NCBI GenBank assembly: GCA_050945815.1
Contig: JBMNTQ010000054.1
Coordinates: forward strand, 1-11,655
Origin: JBMNTQ01 sp050945815
Lineage (GTDB): Bacteria; Bacillota; Clostridia; Christensenellales; JBMNTQ01
Length of the DNA stretch: 11,655 nucleotides
Direction of reading: 5' to 3'
This document shows positions 4,920-11,655 of this stretch, one piece after another. Each line of letters starts with the position of its first letter. The first letter of the stretch is position 1. The translations under genes were made by a program, and so were the position numbers. The notes beneath the pieces were generated by a model. The model was given only the letters and a program-made list of their open reading frames with translations. It did not search any database and was not told the origin of the DNA.

Positions 4920-5975
4920 CTAGGGCTTAAGAATCACTTTCAAAGCGCCGCCTTTACGGGTCTCAAAGGTCTCCAATGCCTCATGAACCTGCTCCAGCGG
5001 AAAGGTATGGGTAATCATATCCTTCACATTCAGCACCCCTAGTTCCACCAGCCGCAACACATTCTCCGCAACATTGGGGTTCGCACGAGACCCCCTCACC
5101 ATAATCTCATCCAAGATGACCGGTTTGATCGGGAAGCTGATTTCTTCCGCCGACGGCATGCCCAACAGCACCACCCGGCCGCCGCGTTTCACAGAATGGA
5201 TCGCATAGTTCACAGAAGCTGCGTTGCCTGCACATTCCACCGCCTCATCCGCGCCGATTCCGCCGGTAATTTCCCGCACCCTAGCAGCCACCTCCTCATT
5301 CTCACAGTCCACAATATAGTCGGCGCCCAGCTTTTTCGCAGCCTGCAAACGCTGGCCGCGGCCCACCATAATCACCTTGCTTCCCATCGACCGGGCAATC
5401 ATCATCGCACACAGGCCAACAGGGCCGGGACCCACCACCACACAAAAACCGCCGGGCACAAGGCCAATTAAACTGATGCCGCTCAGGGAAGTTCCGGCCG
5501 TGTCCACCAAAGTCCCCTCCTCGTAGGAAACGCTGTCCGGCATCTTGGTCAAAGCTTTTACGTTATACACATTGTATTGCGCATAAGCACCCTGCCAGGT
5601 AAATCCATAGTGTCGGTGTCCTGTCTCAGGTTTTCCGTAGTTTAAGCAGATGTTGTAAAGGCCCGACATGCAGTTTTTGCAATAGCCGCATCCGCAATGG
5701 GCTTCCCCTGCCACACGGTCGCCCACTTCAAGCTCCGTCACCTCTTCCCCCAGAGAAACAACCCGTCCGGAAAACTCATGTCCTGCAATAAAGGGGTAAA
5801 TTTGCGCTGTACTGCCGAGGTATGTGCCATGGAACAGCTTGGGGTCGCTGCCGCAAATTGCCACGGCCTCAATCTTTACCCGAACTTCCCCCCGCCTAGG
5901 CACAGGTACAGGAACAGTCTCCACGCTAAAGTTTTCCGGCCCGTGAATCACAACCGCTTTCATTGTATCCGCCAT
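4920..5975 (-). CDS. Zinc-dependent medium-chain dehydrogenase (sorbitol/threonine dehydrogenase-like)
   Basis: The 351-residue MDR enzyme oxidises a secondary alcohol, polyol or hydroxy compound with a nicotinamide cofactor; the substrate cannot be read from sequence. Catalytic zinc ligands are Cys41 (AICGSD), His66 and Glu67 (GHEF). A structural zinc site is supplied by the cysteines among Cys94, 96, 99, 102 and 110. The Rossmann motif VVVGPGPVG lies at 179-187. After the second strand the sequence is VGRGQR, with Arg206 where NAD enzymes carry Asp, which hints at NADP(H). Asp158 (LVDTAGTSL) replaces the common Glu near the metal. ATG at 5975 has GGAGG 7 nt upstream. It is the second gene of the 3-hydroxyisobutyrate-dehydrogenase-like operon (25-nt gap), followed by a terminator at 4856-4893. 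Confidence 0.9.
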   Translation of the reverse strand: MADTMKAVVIHGPENFSVETVPVPVPRRGEVRVKIEAVAICGSDPKLFHGTYLGSTAQIYPFIAGHEFSGRVVSLGEEVTELEVGDRVAGEAHCGCGYCKNCMSGLYNICLNYGKPETGHRHYGFTWQGAYAQYNVYNVKALTKMPDSVSYEEGTLVDTAGTSLSGISLIGLVPGGFCVVVGPGPVGLCAMMIARSMGSKVIMVGRGQRLQAAKKLGADYIVDCENEEVAARVREITGGIGADEAVECAGNAASVNYAIHSVKRGGRVVLLGMPSAEEISFPIKPVILDEIMVRGSRANPNVAENVLRLVELGVLNVKDMITHTFPLEQVHEALETFETRKGGALKVILKP

Positions 5976-6000
5976 ATCTTTTCCTCCCAGGCCGTTTCGC

Positions 6001-6888
6001 TTATTTATCGTGCTTGATTCCGTTCAATTCCTCATACACCAACAAAATTGCAGAGTAGTCCAACTCCCCTTTACCGCTCGAAACCATCGAACTGTAAAGT
6101 TGGCGAGTCAGAGAGGTCATAGGCAGGCCCACATGGTTCTCTTTCGCCAGGGTCATCGCCAAATCCAAGTCCTTGTCCATAATAATCGCATTGGACATCG
6201 GTGTAAAGTCCCGCTTCTTGTAGCTCTCAGCTTTGAATTTAACAATACCGGAAGCGCCCGCACTGTCTGCAATAACATCCACCATCTTTTCCCAGTCCAT
6301 CCCCAAAGCTTCGCCCATCACCAGGCATTCAGCCATGATATGCGCCGAGGATGCAACCATCATATTGACGATAAGCTTCATCATGCGCGCCTCTTCATTC
6401 TCACCCAAATAATACTGACGGCTGCTCAATACTTTCAAAAATGGCAACACAGCCTCATAAGCAGCCGCATCTCCGGAAACCATCGAGCCCAGCGTCCCCT
6501 TCTCCGCGTATTCCGTACTGCCGGATACAGTCGCACGAATAAACTTCCCACCGGCCTTCTCAATCGCCGCGTTTACTTTAGCCGACGCGTCAGCACCCAC
6601 AGTGCTCATATCAACCGCAATCTTACCGGAGGCCATCTCCTGAACAACTCCATCTTTATCCAGATAAACATCTTCCAAAACGTTCGAATTTGGAATCATG
6701 GAAAACACAAAGTCTACTTTGGCCGTCAAGGCGGCTGCGGTCTCCACAAATTCAGCGCCGGCAGCAACAATATCAGCGCAATTCTCCCTGACCACATCCA
6801 TAACATACAGCTCATGCCCGGCATCCAGCAATCTCTTCGTCATGCGGCTGCCCATTTTCCCAACCCCAACCCATCCGATTCTTGCCAT
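6001..6888 (-). CDS. 3-hydroxyisobutyrate dehydrogenase-family NAD(P)-dependent oxidoreductase
   Basis: The 295-residue protein has the beta-hydroxyacid dehydrogenase layout. GWVGVGKMG at 5-13 is the GxGxxG nucleotide loop, and Asp31 (VMDVV) after strand 2 favours NAD. DMSTV is at 93-97, and the catalytic Lys171 is in MMKLIVNMM with Asn175. The family reduces semialdehydes or oxidises 3-hydroxyacids. The usual substrate motif DAPVSGG is here RATVSGS (118-124), so a non-classical substrate is likely. An ATG at 6933 would add 15 residues, but GGAGGGG sits 6 nt before the ATG at 6888, where the conserved ARIGWVG begins, so 6888 is chosen. It is co-transcribed with the zinc dehydrogenase 25 nt downstream. 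Confidence 0.88.
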   Translation of the reverse strand: MARIGWVGVGKMGSRMTKRLLDAGHELYVMDVVRENCADIVAAGAEFVETAAALTAKVDFVFSMIPNSNVLEDVYLDKDGVVQEMASGKIAVDMSTVGADASAKVNAAIEKAGGKFIRATVSGSTEYAEKGTLGSMVSGDAAAYEAVLPFLKVLSSRQYYLGENEEARMMKLIVNMMVASSAHIMAECLVMGEALGMDWEKMVDVIADSAGASGIVKFKAESYKKRDFTPMSNAIIMDKDLDLAMTLAKENHVGLPMTSLTRQLYSSMVSSGKGELDYSAILLVYEELNGIKHDK

Positions 6889-6951
6889 TTTCTTCCCCTC
6901 CATATTAGAATTATGCATAAAAAGAACACCCATCGCAGGTAAACCATATTT

Positions 6952-6981
6952 ATTTTACTTAAACTAGACCATTCAACACAA
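6952..6981 (-). promoter_or_regulatory. Candidate promoter of the two-dehydrogenase operon
   Basis: Minus strand: TTGTGT (6976-6981), 18-nt spacer, TAAAAT (6952-6957), 64 nt upstream of the ATG at 6888. An overlapping alternative is TTGAAT (6971-6976) with a poorer -10. A promoter somewhere in this AT-rich stretch is likely because the gap from the upstream gene is 145 nt; the exact boxes are uncertain. Confidence 0.35.
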
Positions 6982-7033
6982 ATTTTTCTTTATAAGAGGC
7001 ACCCCGCCCCGAAAAATCGCCCCCCCGGCCTAG

Positions 7034-8023
7034 CTAGCGCTTCTCAAAGTCGAACCGAATACCCCATATTTGCCTTAAATCATCACAAGTCTTTATGATT
7101 TCCAGCGAATGCTGTTGTGTCATATACGGTGATTGCATCAAGCCCAGCTTCACACAATCATTTACATGGGCCACCTCATACTGATAGCCCTCCCCCTCGA
7201 CCGGACAATCAAACGCAAGGGTCCCATCTTTGGTGCTCAAAACAGCCCGAGTCGGCCGCCAGAAATCCTCATACACCTCAATCATCCCGTCGCTGCCATA
7301 GATGCGCACCGTATCTTTCGCGTCCGTCTGAAAGGAAAAGAGCAAGGTCGCCATCGCCCCTTTATCATACTGAAACACTGCGCCCGCCGTCTCGTCCACT
7401 CCCGCCTCACTCTTGTGGGCGCAAGACACAATCTTCTCCGGAGGCCGTTTGAAAAGCATGTGCATATAGGAAACCAGATACACGCCAATATCCAGCAATG
7501 CGCCGCCGGCTTCCTTCGGGTCAAACATCCGATCGCCCTCCTCCCGGGGCGCTTTGAAGCAGAACGTTCCATCCACTGCCACCAGCCTCCCGATCTTCCC
7601 GGCGTCAATCCACTCGTTCACCTGCTTGGTCACTGGGAAAAGGCGTGTCCACATCGCTTCCATCAAAAAAACCTTATTCTTCCGCGCACACTCCACCATC
7701 TCTACAGCTTGGCTATAACAAGGCGCCAACGGCTTCTCACACAACACGGCCTTGCCGGCCTGCATAGCCTGGATGGCAAAATAGCTGTGATGGGGATGGG
7801 TAACGGCAATATACACAATATCAATCTCATCACATGCAATAAAATCATCCAGCGAATCAAAGAAATAGTGGGCGCCATACCTTCGGGCAATCTTCTGGGC
7901 CTTTTCTAAATTGCGTCCATAAACTGCCACCAATTCCGCCTCCGGCACCTTTTCAAAACCTGCCATAAAGCGATGTACAATACGCCCGGTACCAATTATC
8001 CCATATCGAACTTTATCTGACAA
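7034..8023 (-). CDS. Gfo/Idh/MocA-family oxidoreductase, dihydrodiol dehydrogenase-like
   Basis: The 329-residue enzyme has an N-terminal Rossmann fold (KVRYGIIGTGRIVHRF, nucleotide loop at 8-13). Its IVYIAVTHPHHSYFAIQAM block is followed by the catalytic-lysine motif CEKPLA (Glu96, Lys97, Pro98). The block MEAMWTRLFPVTKQV and GGALLDIGVYLVSYM are typical of the dihydrodiol/xylose dehydrogenase-like branch. These cytosolic enzymes oxidise or reduce sugars, inositols or diols with NAD(P). I choose TTG at 8021-8023: AGGAGG lies 8 nt upstream, and the next residues start the fold. Longer ATG starts, up to 8137, add cysteine-rich sequence with no family match. The stop lies 145 nt before the 3-hydroxyisobutyrate-dehydrogenase-like gene. 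Whether both are co-transcribed is unclear, since no clear terminator lies between. Confidence 0.88.
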   Translation of the reverse strand: MSDKVRYGIIGTGRIVHRFMAGFEKVPEAELVAVYGRNLEKAQKIARRYGAHYFFDSLDDFIACDEIDIVYIAVTHPHHSYFAIQAMQAGKAVLCEKPLAPCYSQAVEMVECARKNKVFLMEAMWTRLFPVTKQVNEWIDAGKIGRLVAVDGTFCFKAPREEGDRMFDPKEAGGALLDIGVYLVSYMHMLFKRPPEKIVSCAHKSEAGVDETAGAVFQYDKGAMATLLFSFQTDAKDTVRIYGSDGMIEVYEDFWRPTRAVLSTKDGTLAFDCPVEGEGYQYEVAHVNDCVKLGLMQSPYMTQQHSLEIIKTCDDLRQIWGIRFDFEKR

Positions 8024-8177
8024 TCCTCCCACCTCCTGCAATAAACAGCATATGCCTATCATATTCCATCCCCGCGCCAAAATTCCTGCCTGCCCCCATA
8101 AAAAACAAAATCCTATCTTTTCGCAGCCTGTCAGCATTGCATACTATTTTTGCCTAAAAAGAGTAAATATTTTATGT

Positions 8178-8206
8178 TTGAATTCCCGCTTTGTATCAGA
8201 TAGAAT
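8178..8206 (+). promoter_or_regulatory. Sigma-A promoter of the polysaccharide deacetylase gene
   Basis: TTGAAT (8178-8183), 17-nt spacer, TAGAAT (8201-8206). The predicted start point is near 8213, about 37 nt before the ATG at 8250. It also argues against the upstream ATG at 8052, which would precede the promoter. It lies in the 226-nt divergent region with the Gfo/Idh/MocA gene, for which no convincing promoter was found. Confidence 0.75.
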
Positions 8207-8249
8207 ATACTATGTATTATTTTGCCGCAAGAGAAGAGAGGAGAATAGC

Positions 8250-10028
8250 ATGAGAAGGTCTCGTCGTCCTAGAAGAAGGTTTCGAATGAAGCCTCTGCGC
8301 ATCACTTTGTTTTTTTTAATCGTTGTGTTGGTAGTTGGTGGAGTTATCTTTGGCATTGGCCTATTAAACGCCAATTCTCCATCCAAGCGGGCGGATGAGC
8401 TTTCAGTTCTGCTCGCCGCAGGCAGCTATCAAGAAGCCGACGCCTTAATAGAAGAAGCCACCCACGGTCTGGAAGGCGAGAGCCTTTCCACTATGCACTC
8501 CGCATTAAACACCGTTTTACAGCAAGAAGCCGACCGTTTCCTCATTCAAGCTGCCAAAGGCCCTTTAGATGAGGCCGCCCAAACCCGCTACGCAGGCATG
8601 TCCCACCTAGGAGACACGATGATGGTCCAGCTTGCGGCAAAAACCGATGAATGGGTTAGCAGCTATTTTGACGATGACATCACCTACGAGCAATTGGAAA
8701 ACATCCAGTCCAACATTGCCGCCCTAGGCTTCCAAGGCGATGCTTTAGCCGCAACTCTCAATGTGATTGCCACCGCCAAGGAAAGTAAAGCAGCCATGGA
8801 TACCGCCCAAAACGCAGATTCCTCCGGCGACTATCTAGCTGCCATCCAAAACTACGCAAAAGTATTGCCGCAGGATCGATCCAACTATGCCACAGCGCAA
8901 AGCCGCATCCTCGCCATCGCGGACGAGCAGGGCGAGGCCCTGTATAACGCCAAGCAATATGCCAACGCTGTCGAGCTGCTCAAAAAGGCCCAGGCCGCGC
9001 TGCCCGACAATCCCTCCCTGGCTGCCAAGCTTGCCGCCTACCAAAGCGCCTTAGACGAGCATTCAAAAAACCTCGTGCTCTACGAGGGGCCTGTCGAACA
9101 TCTGTTTACCCACTGCCTGCTCGCCTACCCAGAGCTTGCTCCCGCCAACTATTGGACAGACTGTATCACCCCCTATGAATTTAAAAAAGTGTTACAGAGC
9201 CTCTATGAAAATGATTTTATTCTAGTCAACATCGATGATATCGTCAGCAACCCCAGCGGCGATGATGCCAATTTCGAGTTCACCAAAATGATGCTGCCGG
9301 AAGGGAAAAAGCCCATGGTCTGGTCCTTCGACGACGTAGTCTACGATGCCCGCAAGACTGGCAACGGCATGGTAGATAAACTCATCATCGACGAAAACGG
9401 CAAAATCGCCAGCGAAACTTATCTGGCAGACGGCAGTGTAAAAGTTAGCTACGACAACGAGTTTGTCATGATCCTGGATTCTTTCGTTGAAGAACACCCG
9501 GATTTTAGCTTTGAAGGCGCCAAGGGCGCTTTTGCACTGACCGGCTTCCAAGGGATTCTAGGCTACCGCACCCAACACGACAGCCCGAAAGACCGTGATG
9601 CCGAGATCGAAGCAGCCAAGAAAGTCGTAGCTAAGCTCAAGGAAAACGGCTGGACGTTCATCAGCCATACCTACGGACACCCGCATATGGGTTCTGCCGA
9701 TTTGGCTAAAGTTGCGGACGACACCCAGAAATGGCAAGACGAAGTAGCCAGCATCGTAGGCGATACCCAAATTCTGGTTTGGCCCTACGGAGACCGTATC
9801 CTCCCTTCCGATACAGCAAGATACCAAGTGCTGAAAGATGCCGGCTTTCGCCTGTTCTGCGGCGTAGGTGCCATGATACACAACAAAGTGGAAAGCGACG
9901 GCACCCTCTTCATGGACCGCGCGACGATCGACGGCACCTCCCTTTGGGGCTTTGGCAAATACTACAACGGTCGGCTGTTCAATATCGACGAAGTGCGCGA
10001 CCCGATACGCCCTAAGCCTGCCAGCTGA
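8250..10028 (+). CDS. Membrane-anchored TPR-containing polysaccharide deacetylase (NodB-like)
   Basis: The 592-residue protein has an arginine-rich cytoplasmic start (RRSRRPRRRFRMK) and one membrane anchor at about 17-40. A helical region follows, with TPR-like repeats around 188-255 (GDYLAAIQNYAKVLP, AKQYANAVELLKKAQAALP). The C-terminal catalytic domain starts near 275. NodB motifs are SFDD (359-362, metal/base Asp pair), HTYGH (473-477, metal histidines) and WPYG (511-514). The gap between motifs 1 and 2 is about 110 residues, against about 50 in compact NodB domains, so a 60-residue insertion is present. It likely removes acetyl groups from a wall or surface glycan outside the membrane. 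ATG at 8250 has AGGAG 6 nt upstream and a promoter before it. It is the only plus-strand gene and is monocistronic. Confidence 0.88.
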   Translation: MRRSRRPRRRFRMKPLRITLFFLIVVLVVGGVIFGIGLLNANSPSKRADELSVLLAAGSYQEADALIEEATHGLEGESLSTMHSALNTVLQQEADRFLIQAAKGPLDEAAQTRYAGMSHLGDTMMVQLAAKTDEWVSSYFDDDITYEQLENIQSNIAALGFQGDALAATLNVIATAKESKAAMDTAQNADSSGDYLAAIQNYAKVLPQDRSNYATAQSRILAIADEQGEALYNAKQYANAVELLKKAQAALPDNPSLAAKLAAYQSALDEHSKNLVLYEGPVEHLFTHCLLAYPELAPANYWTDCITPYEFKKVLQSLYENDFILVNIDDIVSNPSGDDANFEFTKMMLPEGKKPMVWSFDDVVYDARKTGNGMVDKLIIDENGKIASETYLADGSVKVSYDNEFVMILDSFVEEHPDFSFEGAKGAFALTGFQGILGYRTQHDSPKDRDAEIEAAKKVVAKLKENGWTFISHTYGHPHMGSADLAKVADDTQKWQDEVASIVGDTQILVWPYGDRILPSDTARYQVLKDAGFRLFCGVGAMIHNKVESDGTLFMDRATIDGTSLWGFGKYYNGRLFNIDEVRDPIRPKPAS

Positions 10029-10047
10029 AATGGCTCTTCGAATAAGC

Positions 10048-10081
10048 AAAAACCGTAAAAGAATATTCTTTTACGGTTTTT
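10048..10081 (+). terminator. Intrinsic terminator after the deacetylase gene; perfect 34-bp palindrome
   Basis: Left arm 10048-10064 (AAAAACCGTAAAAGAAT) and right arm 10065-10081 are exact reverse complements with no spacer, followed by TTATT. It starts 20 nt past the TGA. A's on one side and T's on the other let it act in both directions, so it could also stop the convergent typA transcript, for which I see no closer terminator in 10082-10270. Confidence 0.85.
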
Positions 10082-10270
10082 TATTCCCGATTGTCTACCA
10101 TTCTGCATTGCATAACAGCCCGTCAAATTAGTCCAAAACCATCCCATTGAAGCAACCCCGCTTCTTCCCACCATCAAATGAACAAACCCTGTCTAAATCC
10201 CCGTTGCCCGCAAGGCGAAATGGCAGCGATCTTGTCCGCCCAAGCGCCGTAAAACTACTATTACGCGCCC

Positions 10271-11655
10271 CTATTCCGCCGTTTTTTTCAGGGCCTTCAT
10301 ACGCAGGTCTTTGTTTAAAATTCGCTTGCGCATACGGATGCTGCGTGGTGTCACTTCCACCAATTCATCGTCTTTGATAAACTCCATCATCTGCTCCAAA
10401 CTAAGCCCTATAGCCGGCGTCAGCTTCAAAGCATCGTCAGAGCCCGATGCACGCATGTTCGTCACATGTTTCTTGCGGCAGACATTCACAGTCAAATCAT
10501 CAGCCTTGGCGTTCTCCCCCACAATCATCCCTTCATAAACAGCAGTCCCCGGCCCAACGAACAGCTTGCCCCGCTCCTGGGTATGAAACAAGCCATATCC
10601 CGTGGTATCCCCAGCCTCATGTGCCACAATCGAGCCCCGCTGCCGTTCCACAAGGTCGCCCTTATAAGGCTCATAACCGGCAAAAACATGGCTCATAACG
10701 CCGTTGCCCTTGGTATCCGTCAAACACTCCGACCGATAGCCCATAAGCCCTCGGGCCGGTATGCTAAACACCAGGCGCACACCTCCCTGATCGTTGCTGC
10801 TCATATCTTCAAGCTCTCCCTTGCGCGCCCCAATCTTCTCCATCACAACACCCACATAGTTTTCCGGCACATCAATGGTCAGCCTCTCCATCGGCTCCAA
10901 TCTGTGGCCTTCCTCCTCACGGAAAATCACCTTAGCCTTAGACACCTGAAACTCATACCCCTCTCGGCGCATGGTTTCAATTAAGATTGACAAGTGCAGC
11001 TCCCCCCGGCCAGACACCTTAAACGTATCCGACGAATCCGTCTCTTCCACCCGCATACTCAAATTAGTCTCCACTTCTTTAAAAAGCCGAGCGCGTAAAT
11101 TGCGCGACGTAACAAACTTCCCCTCACGTCCGGCAAACGGACTGTCATTCACCATAAAATTCATGGAGATGGTAGGTTCGTCTATCTGCACAAAAGGCAA
11201 TGCCTCCACCTTTGCAGGATCGCAGGCCGTTTCCCCAATGTTGAGGTCCTCAATGCCCGCTACAGCAACAATGTCCCCAAAAGCAGCCTCCGGTCTCTCT
11301 ATCCGCTCCAGGCCCTCAAACTGATACAAGCGCACGATCTTAATGTTCTGCTGGCTCCCATCATTTTTGCATAACACCGCCGCCTGTCCAACGCTCACCC
11401 TTCCGCGCTCCACCCGCCCTACACCGATGCGTCCTACATACGGGTCGTAATCTATGTTGGAAAAGAGAATCTGAAACGGCTGGTCCATCTCCCCTTGCGG
11501 TGCAGGCACGTCCCTCAGAATCACTTCAAACAACGGTCGCATGTCGCCGCCGCGCACCGTATGGCTCGGCCCGGCATATCCCTCTTTCGCCGAAGCATAC
11601 AAAACAGGAAAATCCAATTGCCCCTCCTCGGCGCCCAGCTCGATGAATAAATCCA
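10271..11655 (-). CDS. typA: Translational GTPase TypA/BipA, C-terminal part (5' end outside window)
   Basis: Reading continues open from the right edge (DLFIELGAEEGQLDFPVLYAS) to TAG at 10271, giving 460 residues; about 150 residues with the GTP-binding motifs are missing. The TTG at 11617 is internal, not the start. What remains is the end of the G domain, domain II (PFQILFSNIDYDPYVGRIGV), the EF-G III-like region (VNDSPFAGREGKFVTSRNL, RVSGRGELHLSILIE-type motif), domain V and the BipA-specific C-terminal domain (RGKLFVGPGTAVYEG, DLTVNVCRKKHVTNMRASG). BipA binds the 70S ribosome at the EF-G site and helps large-subunit assembly at low temperature and under stress. The C-terminus is intact. 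The gene is convergent with the deacetylase gene. Confidence 0.96.
   Translation of the reverse strand, partial: DLFIELGAEEGQLDFPVLYASAKEGYAGPSHTVRGGDMRPLFEVILRDVPAPQGEMDQPFQILFSNIDYDPYVGRIGVGRVERGRVSVGQAAVLCKNDGSQQNIKIVRLYQFEGLERIERPEAAFGDIVAVAGIEDLNIGETACDPAKVEALPFVQIDEPTISMNFMVNDSPFAGREGKFVTSRNLRARLFKEVETNLSMRVEETDSSDTFKVSGRGELHLSILIETMRREGYEFQVSKAKVIFREEEGHRLEPMERLTIDVPENYVGVVMEKIGARKGELEDMSSNDQGGVRLVFSIPARGLMGYRSECLTDTKGNGVMSHVFAGYEPYKGDLVERQRGSIVAHEAGDTTGYGLFHTQERGKLFVGPGTAVYEGMIVGENAKADDLTVNVCRKKHVTNMRASGSDDALKLTPAIGLSLEQMMEFIKDDELVEVTPRSIRMRKRILNKDLRMKALKKTAE

Noticed and set aside
6010..6942. 310-codon plus-strand open frame opposite the 3-hydroxyisobutyrate-dehydrogenase-like gene
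   Set aside because: It is an antisense shadow: the translation is His/Arg/Asn-rich with no family motifs, while the minus strand encodes a clear enzyme with a good ribosome site.
7133..7909. 258-codon plus-strand open frame opposite the Gfo/Idh/MocA gene
   Set aside because: Antisense shadow of a conserved enzyme; composition is His/Leu-rich and without motif.
8052..8249. 66-residue N-terminal extension of the polysaccharide deacetylase
   Set aside because: The sigma-A promoter at 8178-8206 and the AGGAG site lie inside it, and the basic-plus-membrane-anchor N-terminus starts at the ATG at 8250.
9962..10177. 71-codon minus-strand open frame spanning the palindromic terminator
   Set aside because: It crosses a terminator and the end of the deacetylase gene, with no ribosome site or homology that I recognise.
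10082..10270. Intergenic stretch between the convergent deacetylase and typA genes examined for a small RNA or typA terminator
   Set aside because: Only short 4-5 bp repeats are seen, none followed by a T-tract in the right place.

Overview
The window looks like chromosomal DNA from an anaerobic, endospore-forming Clostridia-type Firmicute (Bacillota). The grounds are a yabP-yabQ-divIC-yabR sporulation/division cluster, a minimal iscR-iscS-iscU (nifU-like) iron-sulfur operon as found in Clostridia, the start of an [FeFe]-hydrogenase-type gene, strong GGAGG-like ribosome binding sites, and repeated TTG starts. I cannot place it to genus. No rRNA, tRNA, CRISPR array, insertion sequence or prophage gene is visible. 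All genes lie on the minus strand except one polysaccharide deacetylase at 8250-10028.

Reading rightwards: (1) 1-721 holds the first 119 codons of a monomeric [FeFe] hydrogenase-like protein (runs off the left edge), preceded 10 nt upstream by a stand-alone [2Fe-2S] thioredoxin-like ferredoxin (NuoE C-terminal type). Their common upstream region has a weak -10, a Rex-like dyad and a separate 6+6 inverted repeat. (2) 861-2413 is yabP, yabQ, divIC, yabR (transcribed in that order) with an intrinsic terminator at 861-896. YabP and YabQ act in spore coat/cortex formation, DivIC in the divisome, and YabR is a single S1-domain RNA-binding protein. (3) 2544-4691 is the iscR-iscS-iscU operon with a near-consensus sigma-A promoter, two operator-like dyads and a 44-bp perfectly palindromic terminator. 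(4) 4856-8023 carries three oxidoreductases of different families on one strand: a zinc-dependent medium-chain dehydrogenase, a 3-hydroxyisobutyrate-dehydrogenase-family enzyme and a Gfo/Idh/MocA enzyme. The first two are clearly one operon. No transporter, kinase, aldolase or regulator accompanies them, so the substrate is unknown. (5) 8178-10081 is the only plus-strand unit: a sigma-A promoter, a membrane-anchored TPR-plus-polysaccharide-deacetylase protein and a perfectly palindromic terminator. (6) 10271-11655 is the C-terminal three quarters of TypA/BipA, convergent with the deacetylase and running off the right edge.

Most of the window is housekeeping or sporulation material with recognisable families. 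The parts that deserve a second look are the ferredoxin/hydrogenase pair and its promoter dyads, the orphan three-oxidoreductase cluster with altered substrate and cofactor motifs, the divergent deacetylase architecture, and the fully palindromic terminators. I found no convincing sign of a wholly new defence or mobile system.
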